Positions 51,871 to 61,641 of a stretch of DNA of 64,000 bases are shown here, in pieces (positions within the stretch are counted from its first letter, which is position 1; the number at the start of each line of letters is the position of its first letter). The stretch is taken from the NCBI RefSeq assembly GCF_029433255.1, contig NZ_JAQTHU010000001.1:372001-436000 (forward strand), read 5' to 3'. Both the position numbers and the translations under genes were made by a program. The DNA comes from Lactobacillus sp. ESL0791. Lineage in GTDB: Bacteria > Bacillota > Bacilli > Lactobacillales > Lactobacillaceae. The notes under the pieces were generated by a model. The model did not search any database, was not told the origin of the DNA, and saw only the letters and a program-made list of their open reading frames with translations.

Positions 51871-54708
51871 GTGCAAAAATTTTTTAAAAATCATGTTTTG
51901 TCAATGATTGCTTGGTTGGTGATTGTGGTACTTGCCCTAGTTTTCCTGCCAAATGTTTCTCAGCTGACGCAGCAGCATGCGAATGTTTCGCTGCCGCGTA
52001 ATGTCCAGAGTGAGGTTGCTAAAACAATTCAAAATGACTGGCCTGATAAGAAGAATACGTATGATGTGGCGGTTGTTTTTAATAAAAAAACGGGCAAGAT
52101 TACTGCTGATGACGGCAGCGTCATTAATGATACTGTTAGTTATATTAAGCAGCATAAAAGTAAGTATGGCATCAAGGAGATTCTTGCGCCTAATGACAAC
52201 CTAGCCACCCAAAAGCGGCTGCAGTCAAAGGACGGTACGACCTGGATCATGCAGCTCAGTGTTGCTAAAAAGCACGCGCCGATTGATCAGGTGGAGCGCG
52301 AACTCGCCCGGGTTGCAAAGACCGATGGCATTAGGACCTACGTTACCGGATCCGATGTTTTACAAAATGCTTTTTCCAATTCCGTTCAAGAGGGAATTAA
52401 GAAAACCGAGATCATCACAGTCATCTTTATCTTCATCGTTTTGGTGATTGTCTTTAGATCACCGATTGTTCCGTTGATTTCACTGTTAACGGTCGGTGTT
52501 TCCTTTATTACTTCTTTTTCAATTGTGGCTAATTTAGTTGAACGGGCTAATTTCCCGTTTTCCAATTTTACCCAAGTCTTCATGGTGATTGTGCTCTTCG
52601 GCATTGGAACCGATTATAATATCCTGCTCTATGACAAGTTCAAGGAAAATCTGGGCAAGGGGATGGACAGATACGGGGCAATGAAAAACGCCCTGAAGGT
52701 CGCTGGCAAAACCATCCTGTTTTCCGGTTCTTCAATTCTGATTGGTTTTTCTGCTCTGGCCTTGGCTAAGTTTTCAATTTACCAGTCGGCCGTCGGCGTT
52801 GCTGTCGGGGTGGCAACTTTGCTAGTGGTCTTGTTAACCCTCAATCCCTTCTTTATGGTGGTGCTGGGTGAAAAGATGTTTTGGCCTGTTAAAAAATTTA
52901 CGGGCGAAACGAAGGATAAACTCTGGCACGGATTGTCGAAAGCGACCCTTAGCCACCCAATCATTTATCTGCTTGTCTTGACAGTAGTTGTTTTGCCGTT
53001 TACCTTGATGTACTCCAGCCATCTGAATTATGACGATACAGATGAAATTGCTGATAATGTTCCGGCTAAAGCCGGGCTGCTAGTTGTCCAGAAACACTTT
53101 TCTAAGGGGATGGCGGAGCCGTCCTATCTGTATATTAAGAGTAAGCACCGCCTTGATAATGAGGGCGACCTGAAATTAATTGACCAGGTAACGCAAAAAT
53201 TGCAGGCCGATAAGGACGTGGCCATGGTATCATCCGTTACTCAGCCGTATGGGGAAGCAATCAGCCAGTTTTATGTTAAAAACCAGTTGAATACGGTTAA
53301 CAGCGGTGTTGATGATGCCCGCACGGGTCTAAATAAATTAGGCAAGGCCAGCAAAAAATTAGCAACGGGTGCGGATAAACTCTCCAGCGGCGCGAGCGAG
53401 CTGCAGTCCGGCACCAGCAGGCTGCAGTCGGGTGCCGATCAGTTGCAGTCTGGCAGCCAGCAGGTAAATTCTGGCCTTAATACTTTGAACTCACAGCTTG
53501 CAGGGCAAATTAGCGGAATTCAATCCCTGCAGTCAAGCAGTTTGACGCAGGTGAAACAAAGTTATCAAAAGAATCTGCTTAAAAATGTTAATAAGATTCC
53601 GGGCCTTAGTGCCAGACAAAAAGCTGCGGTTCTTAAAGCTGCAGGCGGTGCCCTTGAGCAATCAATGGCGCAGATGACTGCCAACAATAATTTAGCCGTG
53701 CAACTAAATCAGCTGCAGGCGGCTGTGGGTCAACTTACAACCGCATCCGGACAACTAAGTTCCGGATTGGGCCAACTGAATTCAAGCACCGGCAAATTAA
53801 GCTCTGGTGCAGGAAAACTTGCAACCGGCACACCGAAAATAACGACGGGCTTGGATGATGTTAATAATGGTTTGGGCCAAGGGCAGACTTATCTGACCGG
53901 CCTGGCCGATTCTGCTGCCGCCGATACTTTTTACATTCCTAAGGAATACATTAATTCGGATGTGTTTAAGCAGGCACTGACTGCGTATGTTAGTCCAGAT
54001 AAAAAGTCAGCCATGATCATTGTTGTTTTCAAAACCAATCCAAGCGGTGATGTGGCAACTAAGAAGTCACAAGACCTCAGCCTGATGGCGCAAAAATCAT
54101 TGGCGGGCACCAAATTGGCTAAAGCCAGCGTAGCAATGGGCGGTCAGAGTTCAATTATTGAGGACACCAAAAATACTGCAAGCAGAGATTTTGTCAGGAC
54201 AGCAGCAATTATGCTGATTGGCATTGGCATTGCCCTCATCTTCGTTACCCAATCGCTGCTCCAACCGCTGTATATTCTGGGAACGCTGTTAATTGCCTAC
54301 TTCTGTTCGCTGACAATCAACCAGTGGCTGGTTAAGGCATTGCTTGGGCGGCATATGCTAACTTGGAATACGCCGTTCTTTAGTTTTATCATGCTTGTGG
54401 CCTTGGGTGTCGACTATAGCATTTTCCTGATGACACGTTACCGCGAACTGTCAGATGCGAGTGCCAGCAGGCGAATTCTAAAAGCCTGTGGAATCATCGG
54501 CGTAGTGGTCGTTTCGGCGGCAATTATTCTTGCCGGCACCTTTGCGGCCTTGATTCCGTCTGGTGTGCCAACGCTGATTGAGGTGGCAATGGCCGTGATT
54601 GTTGGTCTCTTGATCCTAGTTTTGATCATGCCGATTACCTTGTCTGCGGGTGTCAAGCTCACTTATGAGGGCATTCACCTGCCAAAAAGAAAGAAACTAA
54701 CTAAGTAA
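51871..54708 (+). CDS. MMPL/RND-superfamily membrane exporter
   Basis: The 945-residue protein starts at a GTG with GAAAGGA upstream. It has an N-terminal membrane segment, then two blocks of about five hydrophobic helices (about 170-370 and 760-935) flanking an extracytoplasmic region. VMVIVLFGIGTDYNILLYDKF and MLVALGVDYSIFLMTRYRE are the duplicated MMPL transport motifs. The external part (about 485-700) holds repeated 'L(x)SG' heptads (SSGASELQSGTSRLQSGADQL), likely a coiled coil. Proton-driven export of a lipid or hydrophobic compound is typical of the family; the substrate is unknown. It is controlled with the TetR gene. Confidence 0.9.
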   Translation: MQKFFKNHVLSMIAWLVIVVLALVFLPNVSQLTQQHANVSLPRNVQSEVAKTIQNDWPDKKNTYDVAVVFNKKTGKITADDGSVINDTVSYIKQHKSKYGIKEILAPNDNLATQKRLQSKDGTTWIMQLSVAKKHAPIDQVERELARVAKTDGIRTYVTGSDVLQNAFSNSVQEGIKKTEIITVIFIFIVLVIVFRSPIVPLISLLTVGVSFITSFSIVANLVERANFPFSNFTQVFMVIVLFGIGTDYNILLYDKFKENLGKGMDRYGAMKNALKVAGKTILFSGSSILIGFSALALAKFSIYQSAVGVAVGVATLLVVLLTLNPFFMVVLGEKMFWPVKKFTGETKDKLWHGLSKATLSHPIIYLLVLTVVVLPFTLMYSSHLNYDDTDEIADNVPAKAGLLVVQKHFSKGMAEPSYLYIKSKHRLDNEGDLKLIDQVTQKLQADKDVAMVSSVTQPYGEAISQFYVKNQLNTVNSGVDDARTGLNKLGKASKKLATGADKLSSGASELQSGTSRLQSGADQLQSGSQQVNSGLNTLNSQLAGQISGIQSLQSSSLTQVKQSYQKNLLKNVNKIPGLSARQKAAVLKAAGGALEQSMAQMTANNNLAVQLNQLQAAVGQLTTASGQLSSGLGQLNSSTGKLSSGAGKLATGTPKITTGLDDVNNGLGQGQTYLTGLADSAAADTFYIPKEYINSDVFKQALTAYVSPDKKSAMIIVVFKTNPSGDVATKKSQDLSLMAQKSLAGTKLAKASVAMGGQSSIIEDTKNTASRDFVRTAAIMLIGIGIALIFVTQSLLQPLYILGTLLIAYFCSLTINQWLVKALLGRHMLTWNTPFFSFIMLVALGVDYSIFLMTRYRELSDASASRRILKACGIIGVVVVSAAIILAGTFAALIPSGVPTLIEVAMAVIVGLLILVLIMPITLSAGVKLTYEGIHLPKRKKLTK

Positions 54709-54718
54709 AATTAGATCG

Positions 54719-54752
54719 AAAAAGATTTGTCTGTCAAGGGCAAATCTTTTTT
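54719..54752 (+). terminator. Terminator of the TetR/MMPL operon
   Basis: AAAAAGATTTG and CAAATCTTTTTT pair around TCTGTCAAGGG. Confidence 0.9.
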
Positions 54753-54777
54753 ATTGGCAATGAAAGCATAATTGTTT

Positions 54778-54791
54778 TTGTAAATTTACAA
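54778..54791 (+). promoter_or_regulatory. Second TetR-type palindrome
   Basis: TTGTAAATTTACAA is a perfect 14-base palindrome, with the same TTGTAAA/TTTACAA half-sites as at 51220 in opposite order. It lies 50 bases before the zinc-ribbon membrane protein gene. Confidence 0.5.
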
Positions 54792-54840
54792 TTTTGTTTT
54801 ATGATAAATGGTAACAGTAATAATCAAAGGAGCTTGAATT

Positions 54841-55866
54841 ATGACTACTTGCCCACACTGCGGCCAATCCGTTAAGCCGGACCAGCCGGTTTGTCCCAAT
54901 TGTAATTTTAATATTGCCAAGTATCAGGAAACGTTTTTTGTTGAGCGGTCAACCCAGGATGATGGCAAAAAGACAACCGAAACAAGCAAAATTACCAAAA
55001 GGGAAGAATACCGCCAGGAATTTCAACCCAAGAAACAAAACTCGACGGTTAGAAAGATGATTACCTGGATTCGGGTAAATGCCACCATAGTGTTTTTGCT
55101 GGGGGTCTTTTTGCTGATTGTGATGAGCTTTTCCCGGGCAATCGGCTGGATCTGCTTTTTACTGCTGCTGGCTTGGCTGTTCTTTGTTTGCGACCGCAAT
55201 GATGAGATTGAGCAATACACAGTTGACGAACGGCTGACCGAAAAGATTAACCAGGTTGGCTCTAACGCCTTCAATAAGGTTGAGGATCATGGACAAAAGG
55301 TCAACGAGAAGCTGGCGAACAATCCGCACTTCAACAAGAATAAGGCAAGAACCAGTCACCATTTTAATTATTCACAGCTTTCGGTGGTTTTAACCTCCTT
55401 TATCAGCCTGCTGGTGCTCTTTACCGGCTCGGGGGCTTCGGTTGCCAATCTTTCTTATACGGAACCGATGTCGATTTCTAAGGTGCTGCTCAGCCTCGCA
55501 GGCAGGATGTTGGCTTCCGGCGAGACTTCCGTTACCGCATTTTTGATTTATGCTATCTGGCTGCTGCTGATTTTATTTCCGATTATTATCATTTATAATG
55601 CTTTTAAAAATACCAAGAATAGCAAATTGACCGCGTTTATTCTGTCATTAGTCGAAACACTTTTTCTGTTTTATATCGTGTTCAGGCTTTCCAGCGTGAC
55701 GCGGGCAAATACGGGGATGCTGCGCAAACTGACAAGCCAGTTGCTGACCTATGCGGTTTCGATTGGAACGTCGACCTACTTTTTGATTTTGGCAAGTGTA
55801 ATGACGACCGGGTTAGCGGCCTATAATTTGTTTAGAAAAACGGCAGAAGAAAATAGTGATAAGTAA
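54841..55866 (+). CDS. Zinc-ribbon membrane protein
   Basis: The 341-residue protein begins with a zinc ribbon (CPHCGQ...CPNCNF, four Cys, residues 4-23), a charged linker (about 30-75), then about six hydrophobic segments in two groups (about 78-115 and 180-335) around a charged cytoplasmic stretch. DUF6574-like zinc-ribbon membrane proteins of lactobacilli look like this. The gene shares an operator palindrome with the TetR/MMPL locus. It may be a membrane-stress or exporter-associated protein; function is not known. Confidence 0.75.
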   Translation: MTTCPHCGQSVKPDQPVCPNCNFNIAKYQETFFVERSTQDDGKKTTETSKITKREEYRQEFQPKKQNSTVRKMITWIRVNATIVFLLGVFLLIVMSFSRAIGWICFLLLLAWLFFVCDRNDEIEQYTVDERLTEKINQVGSNAFNKVEDHGQKVNEKLANNPHFNKNKARTSHHFNYSQLSVVLTSFISLLVLFTGSGASVANLSYTEPMSISKVLLSLAGRMLASGETSVTAFLIYAIWLLLILFPIIIIYNAFKNTKNSKLTAFILSLVETLFLFYIVFRLSSVTRANTGMLRKLTSQLLTYAVSIGTSTYFLILASVMTTGLAAYNLFRKTAEENSDK

Positions 55867-55897
55867 AAAATACTGGACAATGTCCAGTATTTTTTAC
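55864..55897. terminator. Bidirectional terminator between convergent genes
   Basis: AAAATACTGGAC and GTCCAGTATTTT form a perfect stem around AAT, with T-runs on both strands. Confidence 0.93.
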
Positions 55898-55912
55898 TAA
55901 CTATTTCAGCGT

Positions 55913-57289
55913 TTATTTCGGTGTGACGTCAATGACTAAATGCTCGTTGACAAAGGCCATCAGGCCGAGCTCGCTTAATTCACGGCCGTAGCCGGACTTT
56001 TTCACACCGCCAAATGGCAGGTCACCGGAAGTGATCCAACGGCCGTTGATCACGGTCATGCCCGTTTCAATCTGGGCAGCAACTTCTTCGGCGTGTTTGA
56101 TGTCCTTGCCGATGACTGATGAACCAAGGCCGTAACTCGAATTGTTGGCTAAGGCAATGGCCTCGTCTTCGTCCGCAACCTTGAAGACTTCGGCAACGGG
56201 GCCAAACATTTCTTGGTCAAACAGCGGATTCTTCTCGCTAATCCCGGTTAAAATCGTTGGTCTGAAGAAGGCACCAGCAGAATCTATTTCCGGATACTGG
56301 TAAAATACTTTGGCACCTGCAGCAACTGCTTCTTTAACCTGGCCGGTTAACTTATCCTTTGCCCGCTGCGAGTTCATTGGCGGCAGGGTAACGTCTTCAT
56401 CTAACGGGTCGCCAGCCTTTAAGTTCTCAAAAATATTTTTCAGTTCGTGCAAAACCTCTTCATACCGGGACTGAACAACGATGATCCGTTTGGATGAGGT
56501 GCAAACTTGGCCGTCATTGTAAGTTCTGGCATCGCTCAGTGCTTTTTTCAGTACTTCGGGATCGGCATCGTCCAAAACGATAAAGGCATCGTTGCCGCCC
56601 AGTTCCATTGTTGATTTCTTGAGATTTTTCCCAGCTGCTTGGGCAACGGAAGTGCCGCCCCGCTCGGAACCGGTCAGAGCCACACCCTGAATACGTGGAT
56701 CGGCAATGATATCGGCCAACTGGTCGTAGCTTGGGAAGAGGTTGAGCAAACTTCCTTCGGGTGCGCCCGCCTGCTTGACAATTTTGGCGGTTAAAGCGGC
56801 ACATCCGGGAACGTTGTGGGCGTGCTTCAGCAAAACCGGGTTGCCGACAACAAAGTTAGGAGCAAACACGCGAATTACCTGGTAAACGGGGAAGTTCCAC
56901 GGCTCGCAGGCAATGATGACGCCGGTTGCCTGCTTCAAATAGTAGGCGGTGCCTAGGCTGGTTTTTAACGGCTGCTTCTCCAATAATTTAGGACCGTTTT
57001 GCGCATAGTAATCACAGATGGAGGCACAGATTTCAACTTCTTCCCGCGATTCGGCAATCCGTTTGCCCATTTCCAAAGTCATCATCTTGGCTAGCTCTTT
57101 TTCATTTGCGCGTAAGCCATCAGCAACTTTTGCCAAAATTGCTGCCCGGCTTTCCGGACTTTCATGACGCCACTTTTTGTACAAGGCATGTGCAAGATTG
57201 ATTGCTTCGTCGATTTGCTGCGGCGTTGAATTGTCGTAGTCAGCAAATTCTTCGTTAGTGTATGGGTTGATTGATTGGTATTTTGACAT
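55913..57289 (-). CDS. NAD(P)+-dependent aldehyde dehydrogenase (succinate-semialdehyde type)
   Basis: The start is the ATG at 57289 (458 residues), with GAGAGGT upstream; a further 30 upstream codons have no support. It has [15 protein letters not shown] (about 229-243), the catalytic Cys263 in [12 protein letters not shown], and MFGPVAEVF. The sequence is of the GabD/succinate-semialdehyde dehydrogenase group (NPYTNEEF start). It oxidises an aldehyde to an acid with NAD(P)+ in the cytoplasm. The exact substrate is inferred only. It is a single gene. Confidence 0.92.
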   Translation of the reverse strand: MSKYQSINPYTNEEFADYDNSTPQQIDEAINLAHALYKKWRHESPESRAAILAKVADGLRANEKELAKMMTLEMGKRIAESREEVEICASICDYYAQNGPKLLEKQPLKTSLGTAYYLKQATGVIIACEPWNFPVYQVIRVFAPNFVVGNPVLLKHAHNVPGCAALTAKIVKQAGAPEGSLLNLFPSYDQLADIIADPRIQGVALTGSERGGTSVAQAAGKNLKKSTMELGGNDAFIVLDDADPEVLKKALSDARTYNDGQVCTSSKRIIVVQSRYEEVLHELKNIFENLKAGDPLDEDVTLPPMNSQRAKDKLTGQVKEAVAAGAKVFYQYPEIDSAGAFFRPTILTGISEKNPLFDQEMFGPVAEVFKVADEDEAIALANNSSYGLGSSVIGKDIKHAEEVAAQIETGMTVINGRWITSGDLPFGGVKKSGYGRELSELGLMAFVNEHLVIDVTPK

Positions 57290-57404
57290 GTTTTTACCTC
57301 TCATTTTAAAAATTAACTTTATCAAGTCTCTTTCTATTATAAAGCGCTTCATGTGAAAAAAGCAGAAAAATGCGTGCATTAACTAAAATTTAATTTTGCG
57401 GATC

Positions 57405-57437
57405 AAAAAAGATGAGCAAAACCGGCTCATCTTTTGC
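57405..57437 (-). terminator. Terminator of the esterase gene
   Basis: On the minus strand GATGAGCCGG/TTTTGCTCATC forms a stem followed by TTTTTTGATC. Confidence 0.85.
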
Positions 57438-57449
57438 AACTATGAAAAT

Positions 57450-58232
57450 TTAATTTTTACTCATTGTCTTTAGGTAAGCGAGTGAAGCTGCCAAGTATTC
57501 ATTGGCATAAGCCATTGCGTGCTGTGTGCCCGGAATAACGGTTAATTCTGAGCCGCGGTTTTGCTTAGCCAAGTCTTGAATGAAGTCCAGGACATACTTA
57601 AGTGGGGACAATTCATCTGCGGAATTGATCAGCCACAGGCTGCCTAAATTATCGTAATTGTAGGAACTTGCATCTAGCTGCTTAAGAACGGCCGGATCAT
57701 TTTGACCGGCATAGGCTAAGCCAAAGTACTTGTAGAAAGATTCATTGATTGCCTTGGCGTCGGTTAAGCCCAATTCATTTTTGGCGTCAACTGATGCTGT
57801 GGTATTTTCGTGTTCTTTCATCCACTCCGAATAGTTGACAGGAGCTGACCAAGTAACCGTCGGGAAGCCATACTTGCCGGCAATATAGAGGGCCATCACG
57901 CCGCCGGAACTTGCACCGATTTGGACAACGTTTTTGCCTTCGCTGTCAGCGTATTCTGAATCAAGCAGCCACTTGACAAATGTCACCGTGTCTTCATGTG
58001 CTGCCGGGAAGGTGTCCTTTGGCGCCAAGCGGTAATTAGGAATGAACGCAGTATATCCGGCGTCGGCAAATTTCTTTCCTAAATCTTTAACATCAGCCTT
58101 GTCACCGCGAATCCAGCCGCCGCCGTGCCAAAATATCAGCACTTTCTTTGTCGAAGGATCATTTGGCAAATAGATATCTGTTGTTAAATTATGTTCTTTA
58201 TCATACACAACGTCGTTTTTGATTGTCGTCAT
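57450..58232 (-). CDS. Alpha/beta hydrolase (esterase)
   Basis: The 260-residue enzyme has the oxyanion-hole motif FWHGGGW (about 34-40), the nucleophile Ser108 in GASSGG, and a likely catalytic His in PGTQHAMAY near the C-terminus. This resembles hormone-sensitive-lipase/BD-FAE-like esterases acting on short acyl or cinnamoyl esters. It has no signal peptide and is cytoplasmic. It is monocistronic. If it releases hydroxycinnamic acids it would link to the flavin reductases, which is speculation. Confidence 0.87.
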   Translation of the reverse strand: MTTIKNDVVYDKEHNLTTDIYLPNDPSTKKVLIFWHGGGWIRGDKADVKDLGKKFADAGYTAFIPNYRLAPKDTFPAAHEDTVTFVKWLLDSEYADSEGKNVVQIGASSGGVMALYIAGKYGFPTVTWSAPVNYSEWMKEHENTTASVDAKNELGLTDAKAINESFYKYFGLAYAGQNDPAVLKQLDASSYNYDNLGSLWLINSADELSPLKYVLDFIQDLAKQNRGSELTVIPGTQHAMAYANEYLAASLAYLKTMSKN

Positions 58233-58464
58233 TAAAATTACCTCTCTTTTTACTTTCCTAGTATATCTTAAAACTAGAACTTCAGTTTGTCACTGCAATG
58301 ACTTAATTATATTACTTATTCTTGGCTTTGTTCTTGATAACGATGACTAATTCATTGATTAAATTTTAAAGAAATTTTCTTAAGTATTTGCCTATTTAAT
58401 TAAAAAATTACCTAATAAGGCCTTTTTTTGTTAAAATTGAGCTACTAATGTTGGAGGTAAAATA

Positions 58465-59070
58465 ATGCACTTATCAGCTAAGAATAGTCGCAAGTTGATT
58501 AATATTCTGACCGTTGTTTGCGGTATTATCATTATCTTGTTAGTTATTTATTGGTATCGCCTAGGAATTTTTACTAGCCAGGCAAAGATGAAGGCGTATC
58601 TTGCTGATAAAAAAATTATTGGGCCGGTGGTTTTTACACTGATTCAAATTGTGCAGGTCGTTATTCCAATAATTCCCGGTGGGGTTTCGCTTCTTGGCGG
58701 CGTAATCTTTTTTGGCCCGATTGCCGGCTTTATTTATAACTATGTTGGCATCTGTATTGGCTCGATTATTAATTTTTTCCTTGCTCGCTATTACGGTCGT
58801 CCCTTTATTTTGCATATTGTCTCCGAAAAAACACTTGATAAATATATGAAATGGACCAAAAATCAGAAAAAATTTAACTGGTTTTTTGCCCTTTGTATTG
58901 TTGCTCCCGCGGCACCCGACGATGTGCTGTGTCTTCTTGCTGGCCTAACTAATATGAATCCTTGGACCTATTTCTGGATTATCATTTTAGGCAAGCCGTG
59001 GACAATTGCGGCCTACAGCTTTGGCCTGGATTATGGACTTAAGTGGCTCGAACACCTCTTTGGCAAATAA
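58465..59070 (+). CDS. TVP38/TMEM64-family membrane protein
   Basis: The 201-residue protein has about five hydrophobic segments and the family core VIPIIPGGVSLLGGVIFFGPIAGF followed by NFFLARYYGRP. It is part of the VTT/DedA superfamily, proposed to move or flip lipids in the membrane. It lies directly before an acetyltransferase gene that begins at the next base, so the two are coupled. GGAGGT precedes the ATG. Confidence 0.9.
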   Translation: MHLSAKNSRKLINILTVVCGIIIILLVIYWYRLGIFTSQAKMKAYLADKKIIGPVVFTLIQIVQVVIPIIPGGVSLLGGVIFFGPIAGFIYNYVGICIGSIINFFLARYYGRPFILHIVSEKTLDKYMKWTKNQKKFNWFFALCIVAPAAPDDVLCLLAGLTNMNPWTYFWIIILGKPWTIAAYSFGLDYGLKWLEHLFGK

Positions 59071-59622
59071 ATGTTAATCGCAAAGCGAATTTTTCTGCGG
59101 TCATTTCGACCAGAAGATGCGGCAGTTTTATTAAAGTGGGGGCAGGACCAGCATTACCGCCGTCTTGCTGGTTTTGCTCACTACCAAAATTTGGCTGAGG
59201 CGCAGCAGGCGGTTCAGCAATACATGGCGCGTCCTTTCAGCAGAGCCATTTGTCTAAAGCAGAAGGGGCAGATGATTGGCCTAGTTGAATTATATGACCG
59301 CGGTTTTGATGAAAAAATTGACTTAACGATGACTAAAGAAGTTGGTTTTTTGCTTGACCGGGCATTTGAAGGTCAGGGCTATATGACCGAGGCTCTGCGG
59401 CTGCTGCTAGATTATGCTTTTCAAACTCTGCACCAAAAAGAAATTTGGGCAGGGACCTTTGACTATAATTTTCGCTCACAGAGATTGCTTAAAAATTTAG
59501 GCTTTACTTATGTTTATGACGTTGATTATCGTAAAATCAATCATCTTTTTTCCTATAAAGAGAAATATTATTTGCTCAAAAGTGAAGATTGGCTTAAAAT
59601 AATGGCAAACACGAAATCTTAA
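59071..59622 (+). CDS. GNAT acetyltransferase, RimJ/RimL type
   Basis: The 183-residue protein has the GNAT fold: ILKRIFLRSFRPEDA-like start (here LIAKRIFLRSFRPEDA), VGFLLDRAFEGQGYMTEALRLLLDYAF (acetyl-CoA loop region) and NFRSQRLLKNLGFTYV. It uses acetyl-CoA to modify an amine, possibly a ribosomal protein N-terminus or a small molecule. The start codon follows the previous stop immediately, with no independent binding site, so translation is coupled. Confidence 0.87.
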   Translation: MLIAKRIFLRSFRPEDAAVLLKWGQDQHYRRLAGFAHYQNLAEAQQAVQQYMARPFSRAICLKQKGQMIGLVELYDRGFDEKIDLTMTKEVGFLLDRAFEGQGYMTEALRLLLDYAFQTLHQKEIWAGTFDYNFRSQRLLKNLGFTYVYDVDYRKINHLFSYKEKYYLLKSEDWLKIMANTKS

Positions 59623-59631
59623 GACTATTTC

Positions 59632-59828
59632 AGAGAGTTCACGGTTGGTGGAAGTGAATAAAGTCGTTTCCGGATTTTATGATGTGGGCAATTAATAGTT
59701 GCACGGTAGGCACCGTTAACGCTGGTTAATTAAGTGCAGTCATTTAAAGTGGCTGAAACTGGGTGGTACCGCGAAATTATCTTTAGAGCCGATTCGTCCC
59801 AATATGAGGGAATGAGTCGGCTCTTTTT
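59632..59828 (+). ncRNA. T-box leader of serS
   Basis: The leader begins AGAGAGTTCACGGTTGGTGGAA, the T-box stem I start, and contains the tRNA acceptor-binding T-box AACTGGGTGGTACCGCG (59758-59774). The terminator AGAGCCGATTC.../GAGTCGGCTCT with a T-run (59784-59827) competes with an antiterminator. Uncharged tRNA-Ser would switch serS on. A UCC triplet in the stem-I region (about 59672) is a plausible specifier. Confidence 0.93.
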
Positions 59829-59846
59829 ATGTAATGGAGGTTAAAA

Positions 59847-61154
59847 ATGTTAGACATCAAAGTGATTCGCGAGAATCTTGATTGGGCGAAGAAGAAGCTG
59901 GCAACCCGCGGCGTTAAGCCGGAAGAACTGGATGAAGTAGTGGAAATTGACCAAAAGCGGCGTGCGGCGTTAAGTGAAACCGAGCAGCTGAAGGCAAAAC
60001 GCAATGACGTTTCTAAGCAGATTGCCCAGGCAAAGCGCAATAAGGAAGACGCCAGTCAGGCAATAACGGAAATGCGCACGGTCGGCGAGCAAATCAAGGA
60101 ACTAGATGATAAGGTTGCCGAATTAAAGGAAAAGCAAAGATACATTTTGCTGCGGCTGCCGAACTTTCCGGATGACTCGGATCCGATTGGGCCAGATGAA
60201 AGCTACAATCAAGAAGTGCGCAAGTGGCACGAGCCGACTAAGCTGGCATTTAAGCCAAAAGCTCACTGGGATCTGGGAACCGATCTGGATATTCTTGATT
60301 GGGACCGCGGTGCGAAAGTTTCCGGTGCCCGGTTTGTTTTTTATAAGGGTGCGGGTGCGCTTCTTGAGCGTGCGGTGTTTAACTTCTTTTTAGATGAAAA
60401 TACCAAGGAAGGTTATACAGAAATTATCCCGCCGTATCTGGTTAATGATGCTTCAATGCAGGGAACGGGGCAATTCCCGAAATTTCATGAAGATGTGTAC
60501 ACGATTGTGGATAACGATGATCCCGACAAAGCACTTGATTTGACCTTGATTCCAACTGCCGAAGTGCCGCTGGTTAATTATTTCCGCGATGACATTATTG
60601 ATGGGGCAAAATTGCCGATCAACGTGACAGCACTGTCACCCGCTTTTAGAAGCGAGGCTGGTTCTGCCGGCCGTGATACTCGGGGCTTGATTAGAATGCA
60701 TGAATTCCGCAAGGTGGAAATGGTCAAGGTATGTAAACCCGAGGAATCATGGAATGAGCTGGACAAGCTGACCCACAATGCTGAGCATTTGCTGCAGAAA
60801 TTGAACTTGCCATACCACGTTGTTGCTTTGTCAACGGGGGATGCCAGTTTTACCAGTGCCAAAACCTACGACCTTGAAGTTTGGATGCCGTATCAAGACA
60901 AGTACCGTGAAATTTCCAGCTGTTCCAACTGTACAGACTTCCAGGCACGGCGGTCGCAGATTCGTTACCGCGATGAAAATGGCAAGCTGCACTTGGCACA
61001 CACTCTGAATGGTTCAGGACTGGCAGTCGGTCGAACGGTTGCCGCAATTCTTGAGAATTACCAGAATGAAGATGGCAGCATTACCGTTCCGGAAGTTTTG
61101 GTGCCGTACATGAACGGGATGAAGACAATCACTAAAGAAGAAAGTTTAATTTAA
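59847..61154 (+). CDS. serS: Seryl-tRNA synthetase
   Basis: The 435-residue class II synthetase has the N-terminal coiled-coil arm (about 30-110), motif 2 in [21 protein letters not shown] and motif 3 in [14 protein letters not shown]. It attaches serine to tRNA-Ser in the cytoplasm. GGAGGT precedes the ATG. The T-box leader directly upstream confirms the amino-acid-responsive control. Confidence 0.97.
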   Translation: MLDIKVIRENLDWAKKKLATRGVKPEELDEVVEIDQKRRAALSETEQLKAKRNDVSKQIAQAKRNKEDASQAITEMRTVGEQIKELDDKVAELKEKQRYILLRLPNFPDDSDPIGPDESYNQEVRKWHEPTKLAFKPKAHWDLGTDLDILDWDRGAKVSGARFVFYKGAGALLERAVFNFFLDENTKEGYTEIIPPYLVNDASMQGTGQFPKFHEDVYTIVDNDDPDKALDLTLIPTAEVPLVNYFRDDIIDGAKLPINVTALSPAFRSEAGSAGRDTRGLIRMHEFRKVEMVKVCKPEESWNELDKLTHNAEHLLQKLNLPYHVVALSTGDASFTSAKTYDLEVWMPYQDKYREISSCSNCTDFQARRSQIRYRDENGKLHLAHTLNGSGLAVGRTVAAILENYQNEDGSITVPEVLVPYMNGMKTITKEESLI

Positions 61155-61159
61155 CTACG

Positions 61160-61187
61160 AAAAAGATCCTAGATTGGGTCTTTTTTG
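61160..61187 (+). terminator. serS terminator
   Basis: AAAAGATCC and GGGTCTTTT pair around TAGATT and are followed by T residues. Confidence 0.85.
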
Positions 61188-61350
61188 CTTGCTTAAAAAA
61201 ATATTTTCGTCCGATACTGGCGGCAAAAATGGATTTTCCGAATATTTTAGTAATTTTATTTATGAAATCATTGGAAAAAACGCGATTTATTGTTTATTTA
61301 GAAGTAAAAAAATTTTAAAAGTAAATCTATCCACGAACAATGTTTAAGAT
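61188..61350 (+). other. A/T-rich upstream region of the rRNA promoters
   Basis: No ORF lies here. Runs of A and T before the promoters resemble UP elements that strengthen rRNA transcription. Confidence 0.4.
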
Positions 61351-61379
61351 TTGACGAAATAAGGAAGAAAGGGTAAAGT
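61351..61379 (+). promoter_or_regulatory. rRNA promoter P1
   Basis: TTGACG (61351-61356) and TAAAGT (61374-61379) are separated by exactly 17 bases. Confidence 0.6.
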
Positions 61380-61434
61380 ATTAAATGTTGTTTGGCAGGA
61401 ATTCATTCTTACCAAAACAAAAAATATTTAATTG

Positions 61435-61463
61435 TTGACAAACAGTTGGCAAACGAGTATTAT
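61435..61463 (+). promoter_or_regulatory. rRNA promoter P2
   Basis: Consensus TTGACA (61435-61440) and TATTAT (61458-61463) have a 17-base spacer; about 180 bases of leader RNA precede 16S. Confidence 0.85.
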
Positions 61464-61641
61464 TAATAACGTTGCTTTTGAAAGAGGAAGCAGCAGGTAG
61501 TACCTTGAAAACTGAACAATGTTTTCGCAAAATGTGCGGGTGAAAGAACCCAAACAAAAGAGCGAAGTCAATTTCGCAAGCAAATAAATCTGAGATAAAC
61601 AATTTCAGAAACGAATGAGCAAACATTCAAACAAACAGATA

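Noticed and set aside
53340..53480. Repetitive DNA inside the MMPL gene
   Set aside because: The periodic 'SG..LQSG' codons encode a heptad coiled coil typical of these exporters and are not a DNA repeat element.
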